A DNA stretch of 25,782 bases from Porogramme epimiltina (lineage: Eukaryota > Basidiomycota > Agaricomycetes > Polyporales > Polyporaceae). The first letter of the stretch is position 1; the number at the start of each line of letters is the position of its first letter. The translations under genes and the position numbers were made by a program. The stretch is taken from contig FTLJ01000357.1 in NCBI GenBank assembly GCA_900155495.1, positions 1-25,782 of the forward strand, written 5' to 3'. Shown here one piece after another: positions 1 through 11,246 of the stretch. The notes under the pieces are model-generated. The model had not been told where the DNA came from. It saw only the letters and a list, made by a program, of their open reading frames with translations, and searched no databases.

Positions 1-2467
1 GGCATAGGCATCCCCTTCTCCGCCGCCCCTCCCGCCATGCCGCCCCACCCCCTCGCGTTTCCGCAACCAGGCCCGGCATTCGCGCCTCATGCATCTCAAT
101 TCATTCCTTCGCAATACCCGCCAGATGCTAGGCCCATGCCCCAGCCCCTCCTCAACGATCCCGCCTTTTCCCCGGATCCGCGTATCAACCCTCATTTCTT
201 CACCATGAACGACCGCGAGGAGATCTACCCGGCAAGCGTGGCAGATAGCCTCTCTGATTACTCCCCTACCGTTGGCGACGAAGAATCCGAGGTCGACCAC
301 GCTATCCTCCCCCCACGCATGCGCATGGCTATGGCTAGCAGTTCAGAGTCGCTTCTTTCACGGCACAGTCGCTCTTACTCGGCGCCATACCAACCTCCTT
401 CCTCATCGTCACAAATACTCTCCCGATCAAGCTCGGCGAGGGTTGTTTCTGTGGCCCCTCCCCTCCCTCCACCTATATCGCGTTCATCTCCCCCCAGCGC
501 CCATTTTCGCAAGTCGAGACGAGACGAGTTCGCAACTGGGCAGAATGTCGCAGGGCCTTCCCGGGTCTATCCTTCAGCATCATTGGCCGCTCATGATCTA
601 TGGCAGCCGCCCCCGCCATATTCCGTCAGCGACACTGACTCTGATTATTCGTCCAATCCGTCCGACACATATACACCCGCCCGTACGCCCGCATCTTCCA
701 CCACTTACCTCCCATACGATGAGAAGGCTGTCCCTCTTCCCGACGACGACAAGCGCGAGTCGTACCACTCACAATCTGCATCTTCCTCGTCCTCCACCCG
801 TGCGCCACCGGTAGTAGCATCGCAGTCTGAGAAGCTCGCCGCTTTCACCGAATATATTCCCGCACAGGCCTCCACTTCCGCAGTGCGTCCACCAATCACC
901 TCGCGGAACGCGTCCGCGCCAGAATTGGGTCCACCGCCAGCACCCGTAGATGTTCCCCCGCGACCGGTGACAGTTCCCGTTCCCGCACCCCCTCAGGAGG
1001 ACATCTCCGCGCCTCCACCTTCTCGTCGCCGTCAAGTTAGCAAGAATCCAAGTCTCTCCACTCCTCCTCGTGACCTGGATCGCATTGACGAATTAGACGA
1101 GTCTGACCCTCTTGGGTATGCGTGGCACCACGGAGGGCCGTATGAGGCCATTGCAAAGGCGTCTCAGCTGGACGAAGCCACCGAGGCTCGGCCGCGTTCG
1201 CAGGTACGTTCGTGTCTACAATCCCTTGCACTGGACCGAGCTGAATTTGGTTACCTATCAGCCCAAACGCAAGCCTGCTCCTCAAAATGGAGGGTTTATT
1301 AGTGTGGCACCAGGGCAAATATTCCCCTCATCTTCCCAATACCAGGCGATGGGTACCAACAGTGGTATGCAGCCATTCCTTCCCAATGCACCATCCATGC
1401 CCCCGCCGGACAACTTCTCGGTGACGTCGCCTCCCATGAGTCCGCTTGTTCTGCCCGTTCAGCGCCGCGCGATGCCACCCGGCCCCGAACCCTCATCTCC
1501 CCGGTATAACAACGTGCACATGACTACGCAAAGTGTCATGCGCAGCGTCCAGAATGGATTGCAAAGTGCCCGCCCTCGAGACCCCTCTCCGCAGGAACAT
1601 AGCCCCCCTTCGCGAGGTTCACCGGAACGATCAACGTCAAGTTCCTCGAACACACTTGTCGACGAGCCTCAGCCTTCTCCCCCTCTCCCCAACCCATACG
1701 ATACTAGGGTTCAGGATGCGCCTCACGCTCGCCGCACGGACTCGACTCGTGTATCCCGTCCTGGCTCCATGGCACTGCCACGCCCCGCCCTGCCCCCATC
1801 GAATGTGGTTCCCCGGCCCGACATCCCGCTTCCCCCACGCATGGAGAAGCAATCGGCTCTTCCCCCGCACCATCGTCCCAAGAAGCTCGTCATGCCCGCC
1901 CCCTTGCAACAAAAGCAGCCCGCTCAACGTCTGGAGCCCGGCCAGGCTCACGTCGCGTTTCTCGCCCAGCGCCACGGCCCCACCCCAGCCGTGCCCCCCA
2001 CAGCCCCCTCATCGTCTTCTTCATCAACGGCGGCGTCGTCGCAGCAGCAGCAGCAGCAGCAGCAGCCCCAGGCCCAAGCACGTGCGAAGGACATCCCCAT
2101 CAGCCATGGCCCGAACGTGCTCAAGAAGCGACACACGCTCGGCGGCCCACAGCCCTTGACCGATGTCCCTGCGTCGAACACGACCGCAGCGATGTTTGCT
2201 GCGCGCGTTCGCTTCTCGGAGCCTCCGCCGCCGCGCACGGAATCGAAGGAGGAGCGAAAGCGGCGCGAGAAGGAGGAGAAGCGCGAGAGGGAACGCGAGA
2301 AGGAACGCGAGAAGGAGAGGGCGAAGCAGCGCGTCCCGGCCCCGGCCCCGGCCCCTCTCAGCGGCATTTTCCCTACAGATCCCGTCAAGGAGGCAGAGCT
2401 CGCCCGCGAGCGCGAGATGGCGCGCAGTGCTAAAGCAGCTGCGCGCAAGTTGAGCAAACGCCGCTGA
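1..2467 (+). CDS. Ser/Pro-rich protein with Pal1-like motif, 5' partial
   Basis: There are two exons, 1-1203 and 1262-2467, joined across a 58-nt GTACGT...AG intron. The frame is already open at base 1. The first ATG is at 37, which would give 790 residues, but the true start may lie upstream. The protein is mostly disordered, with long Ser/Pro/Arg stretches. Counting from the ATG at 37, residues about 346-375 are the one compact block, containing LDRIDELDESDPLGYAWHHG followed by GPYEA. This resembles the LD-ID-LD...HH-GP(F/Y)-(D/E)A signature of the Pal1 cell-morphology family, a cortical protein of polarised growth in yeasts. A run of eight Gln (CAG repeats, 2042-2065) and a Lys/Glu/Arg-rich helix (about 2245-2330) lie near the C terminus, which ends in basic residues. 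The coding assignment is firm. The Pal1 link is tentative, because only this motif matches and the rest is not recognisable. Confidence 0.72.
2042..2065 (+). repeat. (CAG)8 trinucleotide run
   Basis: Eight perfect CAG codons encode a polyglutamine run inside the Ser/Pro-rich protein. They follow a Ser/Ala-rich stretch and precede a PQAQA segment. Pure codon runs of this kind commonly vary in length between strains, and nothing suggests a structural role here. Confidence 0.9.
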
Positions 2468-3652
2468 TGCTCGGTGACGCTGTCCCCTCTGCCCTGTCCC
2501 CCCCAACTGTCCCCCTAAATCCACATTGATTACTTCTTGCTCTTCTCTCCTTTGCTCTCACTTGGATGGACTATGTATTCGCTGTTGCTCTAGTTGTTAT
2601 CCCCATTGTAGCCGCACTCGCATCTTGTTACATTAGTTGCTTTCAATCCGTCTAGCATGTACACCATTAGTTTCCAATCCACCGTCAACGCCACATCCGC
2701 ATCACATGGACGCGTCTTACATCCACCCGCTGTTGTATGTACTATTACGACCACTCATGCAGTACCAAATGACATAGAGTCTGTTCTCATCACGAAGCTA
2801 ATGAGTAGCTGTGGCAGGTGGCGCATGCCTTCGTCGCCGCATGACCTGAGTGCTATAGATATACCTTCCATTGGGTTGAACGATTCTGCGATCACCACCG
2901 TGGTCCTTACACTGCAAGAGAATCAGCTGGAACCGTACTGAGGCGTGGTCCTGAGGTTATTATCTGACTTCCCCTAGGACACAGCCTGACGCAGCGGGTC
3001 TATCCAGTTTCTGGAAGCCAGACTTGTGATAGCAGCGCGCGACGGTGGAGCTCTGCCGTCGCCAAGCGTCTAAACGCACTTGGTAACGAGTTCGAGCCGT
3101 TCGATATGCTGTTGAGCGTTGTGGCGCCGTATATATATATTTTATTTTAACCCATCCTTCGGCCTACGGTATACTACATGAACGAGACCTTACAGGGACA
3201 AGAGAAGCTATGCTTAGCACTCTATGCATAGACACAACTTTCAGCCGCTGGCGCACTCACTCTTGGTGACGTTGAGACCGCACGGGGCCGCAAGGGTAGC
3301 GCGATCGTGCGTCGGCTCGCCAGCCCCACATGGTCATCCGCATGGCAGTCTGGCGCGCCGCCGGTGGGAGATAACCAATGTGCGCACACGCAGGCGAACG
3401 TTCTCTTCCCTTCTCTGTCGCGGTACCGAGCTATCCGGGCGCGCCTGCGTCGGTCCGCGCCTCTCCTCGGTGAGCCTGGCGCCGCGCGGGATGCCAGAGC
3501 GGGTGAGATAGTAATAGTGCTAACCATAGTGGTCAGCAGTGAGCATGTGAGAGGGTGATGCGATGCACATGCGTCTGTTTACGATACTCACCTGGGCTCG
3601 TCGGAGAAGAGGGTGATGCACGCCGGGCGATGAGGGCGCTGGAGCTCGCACA
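2468..3652. other. Intergenic region, no gene supported
   Basis: This 1.2-kb stretch separates the Ser/Pro-rich gene from the RNase gene. Its first 150-200 bp are pyrimidine- and T-rich and probably hold the 3' UTR and polyadenylation region of the upstream gene. An AT-only tract (about 3131-3148) stands out in otherwise GC-balanced DNA. A 94-codon open frame at 2657-2941 (+) and open segments on the minus strand around 2770-3150 have no recognisable protein character. The last few hundred bases are probably the RNase promoter region. Confidence 0.5.
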
Positions 3653-3658
3653 TATAAA
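3653..3658 (+). promoter_or_regulatory. TATA box of the RNase gene
   Basis: TATAAA in the context CACATATAAAGG lies 67 bases before the RNase start codon. A core TATA element followed by a short 5' UTR is typical of highly expressed, regulated secreted-enzyme genes in fungi. The position is seen directly and the function is inferred from spacing. Confidence 0.6.
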
Positions 3659-3724
3659 GGCGGTCGTTGAGGGAGAGGAAGGGTAGGCAAGGCCCTCTCG
3701 TCTCGTCCTGACTCGCCGCTCGCC

Positions 3725-4320
<596 letters not shown>

Positions 4321-4633
4321 GAGGCTAGTCGCATGTTGTAGATTATTACACACCTGGACGCCTTGGGCTCCATGCAGCTGTTTAATCCATGCTGGTAGCC
4401 TTCGAAGTGACCTCATTGTGGCTCAGAAGCCCTCACTTGTATGAGGTATCTATGCACAAAGCGTGTCGACAGTGACTGCCCATCCAAGCGTGCTGATCAA
4501 GGCACAGCATTGCTGTCGTAGCGAACCTCGCGAGCATAGCGGCTCAAATTTGACCGAGTCCACAACACGTAGCCTCATCATGGGTTACACGTACATAACT
4601 CGGTGTATCAAGACCAGCGCGATAGAAATACAA
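4321..4633. other. Convergent 3' region between RNase and SF3A2
   Basis: These 313 bp lie between the stop codons of two converging genes and must hold both 3' UTRs and terminators. I see no coding frame, hairpin or repeat worth naming. Confidence 0.5.
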
Positions 4634-5513
4634 TCAGTACTGGAGTCGGAACATAAACTGGAAACTATACTGCTTGGTGTCGGGGTCCCAATGCGACCAG
4701 TTCCAGTACCCTGCATCATCCGACTCGTCCTCGATTTCTCGCGCAGGTATACGGAAAGCAATCGTCTCATAAGGCTCCGCAGCGACCTATATGCATGTGA
4801 GTAATATAAATATAAATTAAACCACTTGCACGCACAATGAGGTACTGATATGCCTTGTTCGGAGGCTCCCTCTTTTGCTCCCATGCACTCATGAAACGCC
4901 GTCGGGGAATAACATCGGGCTTGATTTGTGGGAGGTGAACCTGAACCATCATGCCCTCCTTGCCAGTGTCCCTGTCGCGAACCTTGGTGACACGGTATCC
5001 AGGTCGCCCAATTTTGAGGAAAACCTTCTTATGAACGCTTTGTTGCGAGGGAGCAATCATGAGCTGAGTCTCCTTGAGGTCGCGAGCAGCGCGACGCGCA
5101 AGGTTGGTTTGGTGCTTCTTGCCCTGGGTGTGAGCAAGGTAGGAGCCTTCATTGGTATGAAGTGTGAGACAGAGACGGCATTCGAGGGAGCCTAGATGGT
5201 TGCGAAGGATATAGGGATCCTATGGCAAATGCTTGTGTTTCAGCGCGCCATTCTACGAGAGAAAAGTCGCCACACGTACCTTCGCCAAGTCGATTGTTTC
5301 CAAAGCAAGTTTCCTCAAGCGTTCTCTCCTATCAACATTTGTCTCGGATGCTCCTGCAACACCTCCACCACCAAACTTGGATCCAACACGGTTCTAAACA
5401 ACGACGCGTCAACATCAAGAATTTGTGTTCGCCATAAGAGCCGCCAACCTGGTAATCTATGGGGGATTAAGTATAGGAGCAACAGTATTATTTGATTTGA
5501 TGCACGTACCCAT
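4634..5513 (-). CDS. Splicing factor 3A subunit 2 (SF3a66/Prp11)
   Basis: SF3a subunit 2 is part of the SF3a complex of the U2 snRNP, which helps U2 engage the branch site in the nucleus. There are five exons in transcript order: 5513-5510 (ATGG), 5456-5449 (8 nt), 5393-5280, 5219-4836 and 4786-4634. The introns are 53, 55, 60 and 49 nt, and the total is 220 residues. The N terminus reads MDYQNRVGSKFGGGG and continues into DRRERLRKLALETIDLAK, matching the family. A matrin-type zinc finger follows with Cys56, Cys59, His72 and His78 (ECRLC...HTQGKKH). The conserved SF3A2 core then runs through KIGRPGYRVTKVRD, PRRRFMSAWEQ and AAEPYETIAF. It ends in FQFMFRLQY without the proline-rich tail of animal proteins, as is usual in fungi. 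The second intron has an unusual GTTGGC donor. Confidence 0.95.
5449..5456 (-). other. 8-nt microexon of SF3A2
   Basis: The sequence ATTACCAG on the minus strand is flanked upstream by ...CCCATAG and downstream by GTTGGC. Joining ATGG, these eight bases and the next exon gives M-D-Y-Q-N-R, the conserved SF3A2 N terminus (MDFQHR in human). Skipping the exon would shift the frame. Retaining the following 55-nt intron would also break it. The exon is therefore required by the protein, although no transcript was seen. Confidence 0.85.
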
Positions 5514-5847
5514 TGCAACAGACGCAGCCTACGAGACAAGAAGGATGTCAGAGTGGACGAGGTCGAGGGTCGAGGACGAAGACCGTAGACGACATGCCAG
5601 ACTCCAGAGCCTGTGCCACCAGTCTGCTTAGTCATCGGAGAGAGGGTGGATCTCGATCTTCGCGATCATTATGGGCGGCAAAATTTGGATTCGGCTCTCC
5701 CGCCTCTGCTCAGAGTCTGAACTCACATTCAGGTCCATTGGGTCTTAACAGCCTGTGGCCTGGAACCGCACCTTTTCTCCCCAACACCGCTTTCACCCTA
5801 CTTCCGCCCTATACCCGCTGCATTTTCCGTCTCCGACTCCCTAAACT
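5514..5847. promoter_or_regulatory. Divergent promoter region of SF3A2 and RRP5
   Basis: Two RNA-processing genes start 334 bp apart in opposite directions, so their promoters and 5' UTRs must lie here. The part next to RRP5 (about 5760-5845) is pyrimidine-rich, as fungal 5' UTRs and start regions often are. I see no clear TATA box, as expected for housekeeping genes. Confidence 0.55.
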
Positions 5848-8800
5848 ATGGCCGCGGGCAAGAAACGCGTCTTGGATGACGCCGCGGTGTCCCCGAAGGC
5901 GAAGAAAACGAAGACGGAGGGGAATTCAAAAAAGACCAAAGACAAGGCCGAGAAAGCCGTGGAACCTACCTCTACACTCGTCTCCGATGACATTGACTTC
6001 CCCCGTGGGGGTGGAACCAGCTTAACTCCTCTGGAGGTGAAGACCCTTCGCGCCGAGGCGGCAAAGGAGGCAGACCAGGAGCTTTTTGAAGTGAGCACGC
6101 TGTAGGCTCATTTATATACCTATGCCACAACTACATTGTATAGGAGTCTTCCAAGAAACCTGCTAAACGTCGAAGAAAGTCGGATGCGGCTACCGCGGTG
6201 GGAGGTTCTTCGAAGGGTAGCAAGAAGAAGGGAGGCATTCGTATAGAGCATCTCAATTACAAGGTGTGTCTGTCCGCATCTGTCGTCGAAATTGCTGAAT
6301 TCTAACAATAATTCAGCGTGTGGTCGTCGGCATGAAGCTTCTTGGACAAGTCGTCGCCGTGGAGCCGCTTGCGCTCATTGTGTCTCTTCCAAATCAACTT
6401 TACGCTCACGTCCCTATCACTCAAATTTCCGTGCAACTTACACATGCACTGGAGAACATGGGTGATGACGACGCAGAGTCCTCTGACGAAGAAGGGGAAG
6501 AAGAATCGTCTCCCTCTCGCATTCCGGACTTGTTCGAGATATTCCAGCCAGGTCAATACGTCCACGGTATTGTCACGGCCGTCCACGCCCCTGGGACCAC
6601 GGACGTGGCAGGACTGGGTCGCGCTCGTGATGACGTCCAGAAGGCTTGCAGAAGGATAGAGTTAAGTCTCATTCCGGAGAAGGTCAACGAGGGCGTCGCA
6701 AAAGGGGACCTGCGAGCTGGATTTGTGCGTATCTGCTTGTTGAATACGAGAGTTCCGCATCATATTCATATTCATTTAGACGATCTCCGCCTCCGTGAAG
6801 AGCACGGAAGACCACGGCTATATCCTTGACATGGGCATCCCAGACGTCTCGGGGTTCTTATCCTTCAAAGACTCAGCGAAGGGACCAATGGGGGACGGCA
6901 AACTCCACATTGGCCGGCTGCTGCAGGTGACCGTGTCCAAGTTGTCATCTAACGGGCGGACGTGCACAGTGTCTGTAGAGCCAGGGGCTGTTGCTAGTGC
7001 GTTCGTGAGTGATATAAGGCGTCCCGCGCGGTGAATTCTCTCTGACACAACTTTTAAGCTTTCGGAGGTCAGCAGCGTCACGTCGGTCGTCCCAGGAGCA
7101 CTAGTGCAGTCACTCGTGACAGCCGTACAACCAGATGGCTTGATCCTACAAGTTCTGGGGTATTTCGACGGTACGGTGGATCAATTCCACCTTCCAACAG
7201 GTGACCCCGAAGACCACTTCAAGGTTGGGCAGAAGGTCAAGGCCCGAGTTCTCTATGATATCTCCCCATCCACACCTCCCCGTTTTGCTCTCTCACTGGC
7301 GCCGCACATTGTCAAAAACACGGCGAAGGTCACCGAATCCGAGGCAGCCCCAACTGGTCTGCGAGAGGCCTACCCGGTGGGGACCATCCTCGATGCTGTC
7401 AAAGTTGTCAGAGTAGAGAGCGAACGAGGTCTTATCGTGGAATTGGGTTCTGGGATCGAAGGCTTTGTCCACGTCTGTATTCACCTCTTACATTGACTTC
7501 TTCCTGCTCACTTTCCCCTTCCGACAGATATCTCAAGTCTCTGACGAACATGTTCCTACACTCTCTCCCACGTCGGGGGCCTGGAAACACGGGACCGTCC
7601 ACAGGGCACGAGTGACGGGATACTTCCCTCTTGATGGATTGGTTCAATTATCGCTTCGTCCATCAATACTCGCACAGAAGTTCCTGCAGGTTACCGATGT
7701 CCAAGTTGGAGAACTCATCAAAGGGACAGTGAAGAAGCTCACCGACAATGCGTTATTCGTCCACATTGCTGGCAACGTCGACGCTGTCATCTGGCCGAAC
7801 CACTATGCAGACATTGCTTTGAAACACCCCCAGAAACGCTTCAAGCCTGGTAGCAGTATCAAGTGTCGAGTATGAGTTCATCTACCAACACTCCTTCTCA
7901 TGGCTCATGCATTCTGGCCCTATTTAGGTGCTTGCAGTGGACCCAGACCGCAAACGGATCGCTCTAACAGCCAAGAAGACTCTTGTAGAATCCACCCTTC
8001 CGATCATCTCACAGTTCAGCGACGCCAACGTCGGCATAGTAACACATGCTGTCGTGTTCAAAACTTCTGAGAAGAGCCTGCAGGTTGAGTTCTATAATAA
8101 CCTCAAAGCGATCGTGCCTATGCGAGAAGCGAGGTGTGTTTTTCATGTTTCACCGTTTCGCACAGTAAACCAACCTGTTTTTCTTCAGCGAGACTGCTGT
8201 TGCTTCATTATCGTCTTTCCCTGTCGGCAAGCCCGTCCAAGTTCGCATTATTGCGGTCGACGCAGAGTCATCGCGCATCACGGCTAGCATTCGACAAGCC
8301 TCACCAACGTTCAAGTCTGCCATCACAGACATCAGCGGCGTGGACATCGGGGATATCGTCGACGGCGTAGTATCGGACGTCCACAAAGACAAGGTGATCG
8401 TTTCACTCCAGCCGACACAAGTAACTGCCCTTCTGTCCCTGAACAATCTCGCCAATCGTCGTCAAGTCTCTGTTGCCCAGCTCCGAGTAGCCTTAAAAGT
8501 GGGAGAGAAGCTTCAGGACCTCGTTGTGACATCGAGGAATCCAGAAAAAGGGTTCGTCTTGGTGGCCATGAAGCCTAAGGAGAAAGAGCAGATAGTTCAG
8601 AAGAGTCAACTTTCTCTCGACACCCTCCAGTCCGGGCAGCTCGTAGGCGGGCGAGTTCTACGCCACAACCGTCACGGCGCCCTGGTCAAGGTGACCAACT
8701 CTATCCATGGCGTCCTCCACCCGACCGACGCTTGCGATGACTACGAGAACGGCAAACCATTCCCCGCCGTGGATTCTGTGCTCAAGGCGGTCGTGCTCGC

Positions 8801-11013
8801 TGTAGATAAAGAGAAACGACAACTTTCTCTGTCAACTCGCATGTCTCGCCTCTTCCCAGCTCAGGATAAGCCTATCGTCGATCGAGAAGTCTCCGCATTG
8901 GAAGACCTCACAGTGGGCAACACTGTCCGTGGCTTTATCAAGAGCGTTGCCGAACATGGGCTTTTCGTTACGTTGGGCCGTAACATCGATGCACGTGTGC
9001 AAATCAGAGAGCTGTTCGATGACGTAGGTGTCTCTACCTGTATATTAGAGGGCTTAAGTATGCTAACTTGGCCAATTCTAGTACGTGAAGGACTGGAAGA
9101 GCAGGTTTACAGCAAACCAGCTTGTGAAAGGCCGTGTTCTCAGGTATGTGGCCTCGATACTTTGTCTGCCATGACTCTAACGCTCCTGTTCAGTGTCGAC
9201 GTCGAGAAGAAGCAGGTGGAGCTGTCGTTCCGCTCCGGCGATCTCAAGCGAGAGACACGGGCTCAGCGCACGCTATCCGACCTTAGCGAGGGCCAGAAGA
9301 TTGACGGTCGTGTTAAGCGTGTGGAGGAGTATGGGATCTTCATTGAGATTGAAGGCTCGAGGCTAAGCGGACTATGTCACAAGTCTGAGGTAAGCTCTTC
9401 AGCATGTTCTGAACTGGTTTACTGATCAAATTGTTGCAGTTATCGGATAACAAAGACTCAGACGTCACACTTGCCCTCCGTAGCTTCCGTGAGGGCGACA
9501 AGGTCAAGGCTGTCGTCCTTGCGATCGACACCGAAAAGCGCCGGATATCTTTCGGACTCAAACCGTCCTACTTTGAGGAGAAGGATTTTGAGCAAGAAGA
9601 GTCCGAGTCCGAGGATGATGTTGAGCAGCCTTCATCTCCTGTGTTGGGCGTCGTTGAAGAGTCCGAAGAGGAGTCCGATGAGCCTGAAGATGCCGAGGAC
9701 GGTGCTGAGGACCCAGACTCGGACGCAGATTCGTCAGGGGAGGCAGACGGGATGGAGGTCGATTTCACCCTTGACTTACAAAAGTCGTCGGGTCGTTCAA
9801 CATCCACTTCGGCCAAGCCTGGTGACGGGCTGCGCCTAGACAGCGGCTTCGAATGGTTCGCGCCGAATGCAGACGAGGACGTCGAGATGGATTCTGACGA
9901 CAGCGACTCTGACGAGCAGAAGGACAGCAAAAAGAAACGCAAACGCAAAGAGATCGAGCAAGACTTGACCGCCGACATGCACTCAAGGGCTCCCGAATCC
10001 AACTCTGACTTCGAGCGCCTGTTGCTTGGTTCCCCGAACTCGTCCTATCTGTGGGTACAATACATGTCGTTCCAGCTGCAAATCTCCGAGATCGACAAGG
10101 CGCGCGAGATCGCGAAGCGCGCGCTGAAGACGATCAACTTCCGTGAAGAACAAGAGAAGCTGAACGTGTGGATCGCGTTACTCAATTTGGAGAACGTCTA
10201 CGGCACCGATGAGTCGCTCGAGGCCGCGTTCAAGGATGCAGCGCGTCACAATGACTCTAAAACAATCCACTTACGCTTAGCGGACATCTTGGAGCAGAGC
10301 GACAAGTTGGAGGCAAGTTCCCCTCCTTTAACTCTCCGTCTCATTTGCTTACAAACCGATACAGAAAGCGGAGGAACAGTACAAGCGAACATGCAAGAAG
10401 TTCTCTCAGAGTTCCAAGGTCTGGACATTGTTCGGAGAACACTACCTCAAGCGTGGCATGTTAGAGGACGCTCGCAAGCTGCTCCCTCGAAGCCTGCAGA
10501 GTTTAGAAAAGCGCAAACGTATGTATTGTGTCCCTGCGCTAGCGCGACCTTGCTGACATCACCCTCAGACTTGAAGACGATCTGCAGGTTCGCACAGCTG
10601 GAGTATAAGCTGGGCGACCCGGAGCGTGGGAAGACGATCTTCGAAGGCATTGTGGACTCTCATCCTAAGCGTTGGGACATGTGGTCAATATACATGGACA
10701 TGGAAGCGAGTCAAAACGATATTATGAGCCTTAGGCAAGTATTCTTTCAGTAATCCGGGTGAACTATAGCACTCATATGTCCAACATAGAAACCTCTTCA
10801 ATCGCGCTCTTGCCCTCAAAATGACGAGCCACAAGGCCAAGTGAGTACCCCTTAGTAGCCCACAGTACGAACACGCACTCATCGTCTCCTAGGTCTTTCT
10901 TTAAGAAATGGCTTGAACTTGAACGTCGGCTTGGGGATGAGGAAGGGGCGGACGCTGTCAAGGCCAAGGCTATCGAATGGACACAACGTGCCGCCGGTAC
11001 TTCTGATTCGTAG
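5848..11013 (+). CDS. RRP5: rRNA biogenesis protein RRP5 (PDCD11 homologue)
   Basis: This nucleolar scaffold is needed for cleavages A0-A3 of pre-rRNA and so for both subunits. There are fifteen exons: 5848-6090, 6144-6263, 6317-6724, 6780-7004, 7059-7472, 7528-7869, 7928-8133, 8189-9023, 9082-9143, 9194-9389, 9440-10312, 10365-10518, 10569-10734, 10790-10840 and 10893-11013. They give 1471 residues; yeast Rrp5 is about 1730. The order is a Lys-rich nuclear N terminus (1-110), then about ten S1 RNA-binding modules (about 120-1060). Typical modules begin VGELIKGTVKKLTDNALFV and EGQKIDGRVKRVEEYGIFIE. An acidic and then basic linker (about 1065-1185) leads to HAT/TPR-type helical repeats (1207 to the end, starting DFERLLLGSPNSSYLWVQY). 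Module 1 carries an acidic insert. Introns 11 and 13 use GC donors. The start ATG heads the first exon in frame with the conserved N terminus. Confidence 0.96.
10313..10364 (+). other. GC-AG intron of RRP5 (intron 11)
   Basis: The exon ends in GAG and the intron begins GCAAGT, the strong consensus for GC donors. It ends at GATACAG, 52 nt later. Splicing here joins LADILEQSDKLE to KAEEQYKRTCKKF in the HAT repeats. The nearest GT in this stretch has poor context and does not give the expected protein. Confidence 0.85.
10735..10789 (+). other. GC-AG intron of RRP5 (intron 13)
   Basis: The donor is AG|GCAAGT and the acceptor CAACATAG, 55 nt apart. Only this phase-2 junction joins NDIMSLR to NLFNRALALK and keeps the frame to the stop codon. 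The GT two codons on would give the wrong frame after the acceptor. Confidence 0.85.
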
Positions 11014-11246
11014 GTAGTCCAACTCTCGCTGTAGCATCTAGTTATTTCGTGAATTACCACCACACCATGCCTATCCCGAGAGCATTGGGCGTAAATTAGT
11101 ATATTCAATCGCAACTATACCGCATAGACAGCAAGGGACATTATGATACTGAGATGGAGACGAGCGACGTAACGAAACGAGTGTGCGCAGAGGACAACAG
11201 ATATAAAGGTAGGGTATATGCCAGCATAAATACGACGTAAAGGATG
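11014..11246. other. Convergent 3' region between RRP5 and the Tea1-like gene
   Basis: These 233 bp lie between two converging stop codons. The composition is mixed and somewhat AT-richer than the genes, as expected for two short 3' UTRs. I see nothing else in it. Confidence 0.5.

Noticed and set aside
2657..2941. 94-codon plus-strand open frame
   Set aside because: It has no domain, signal peptide or supported splice partners, and lies in AT-richer 3' DNA of the upstream gene.
3060..3120. Possible tRNA B-box-like sequence (GAGTTCGAGCC)
   Set aside because: No cloverleaf could be drawn. A-box, anticodon stem and acceptor pairing are missing.
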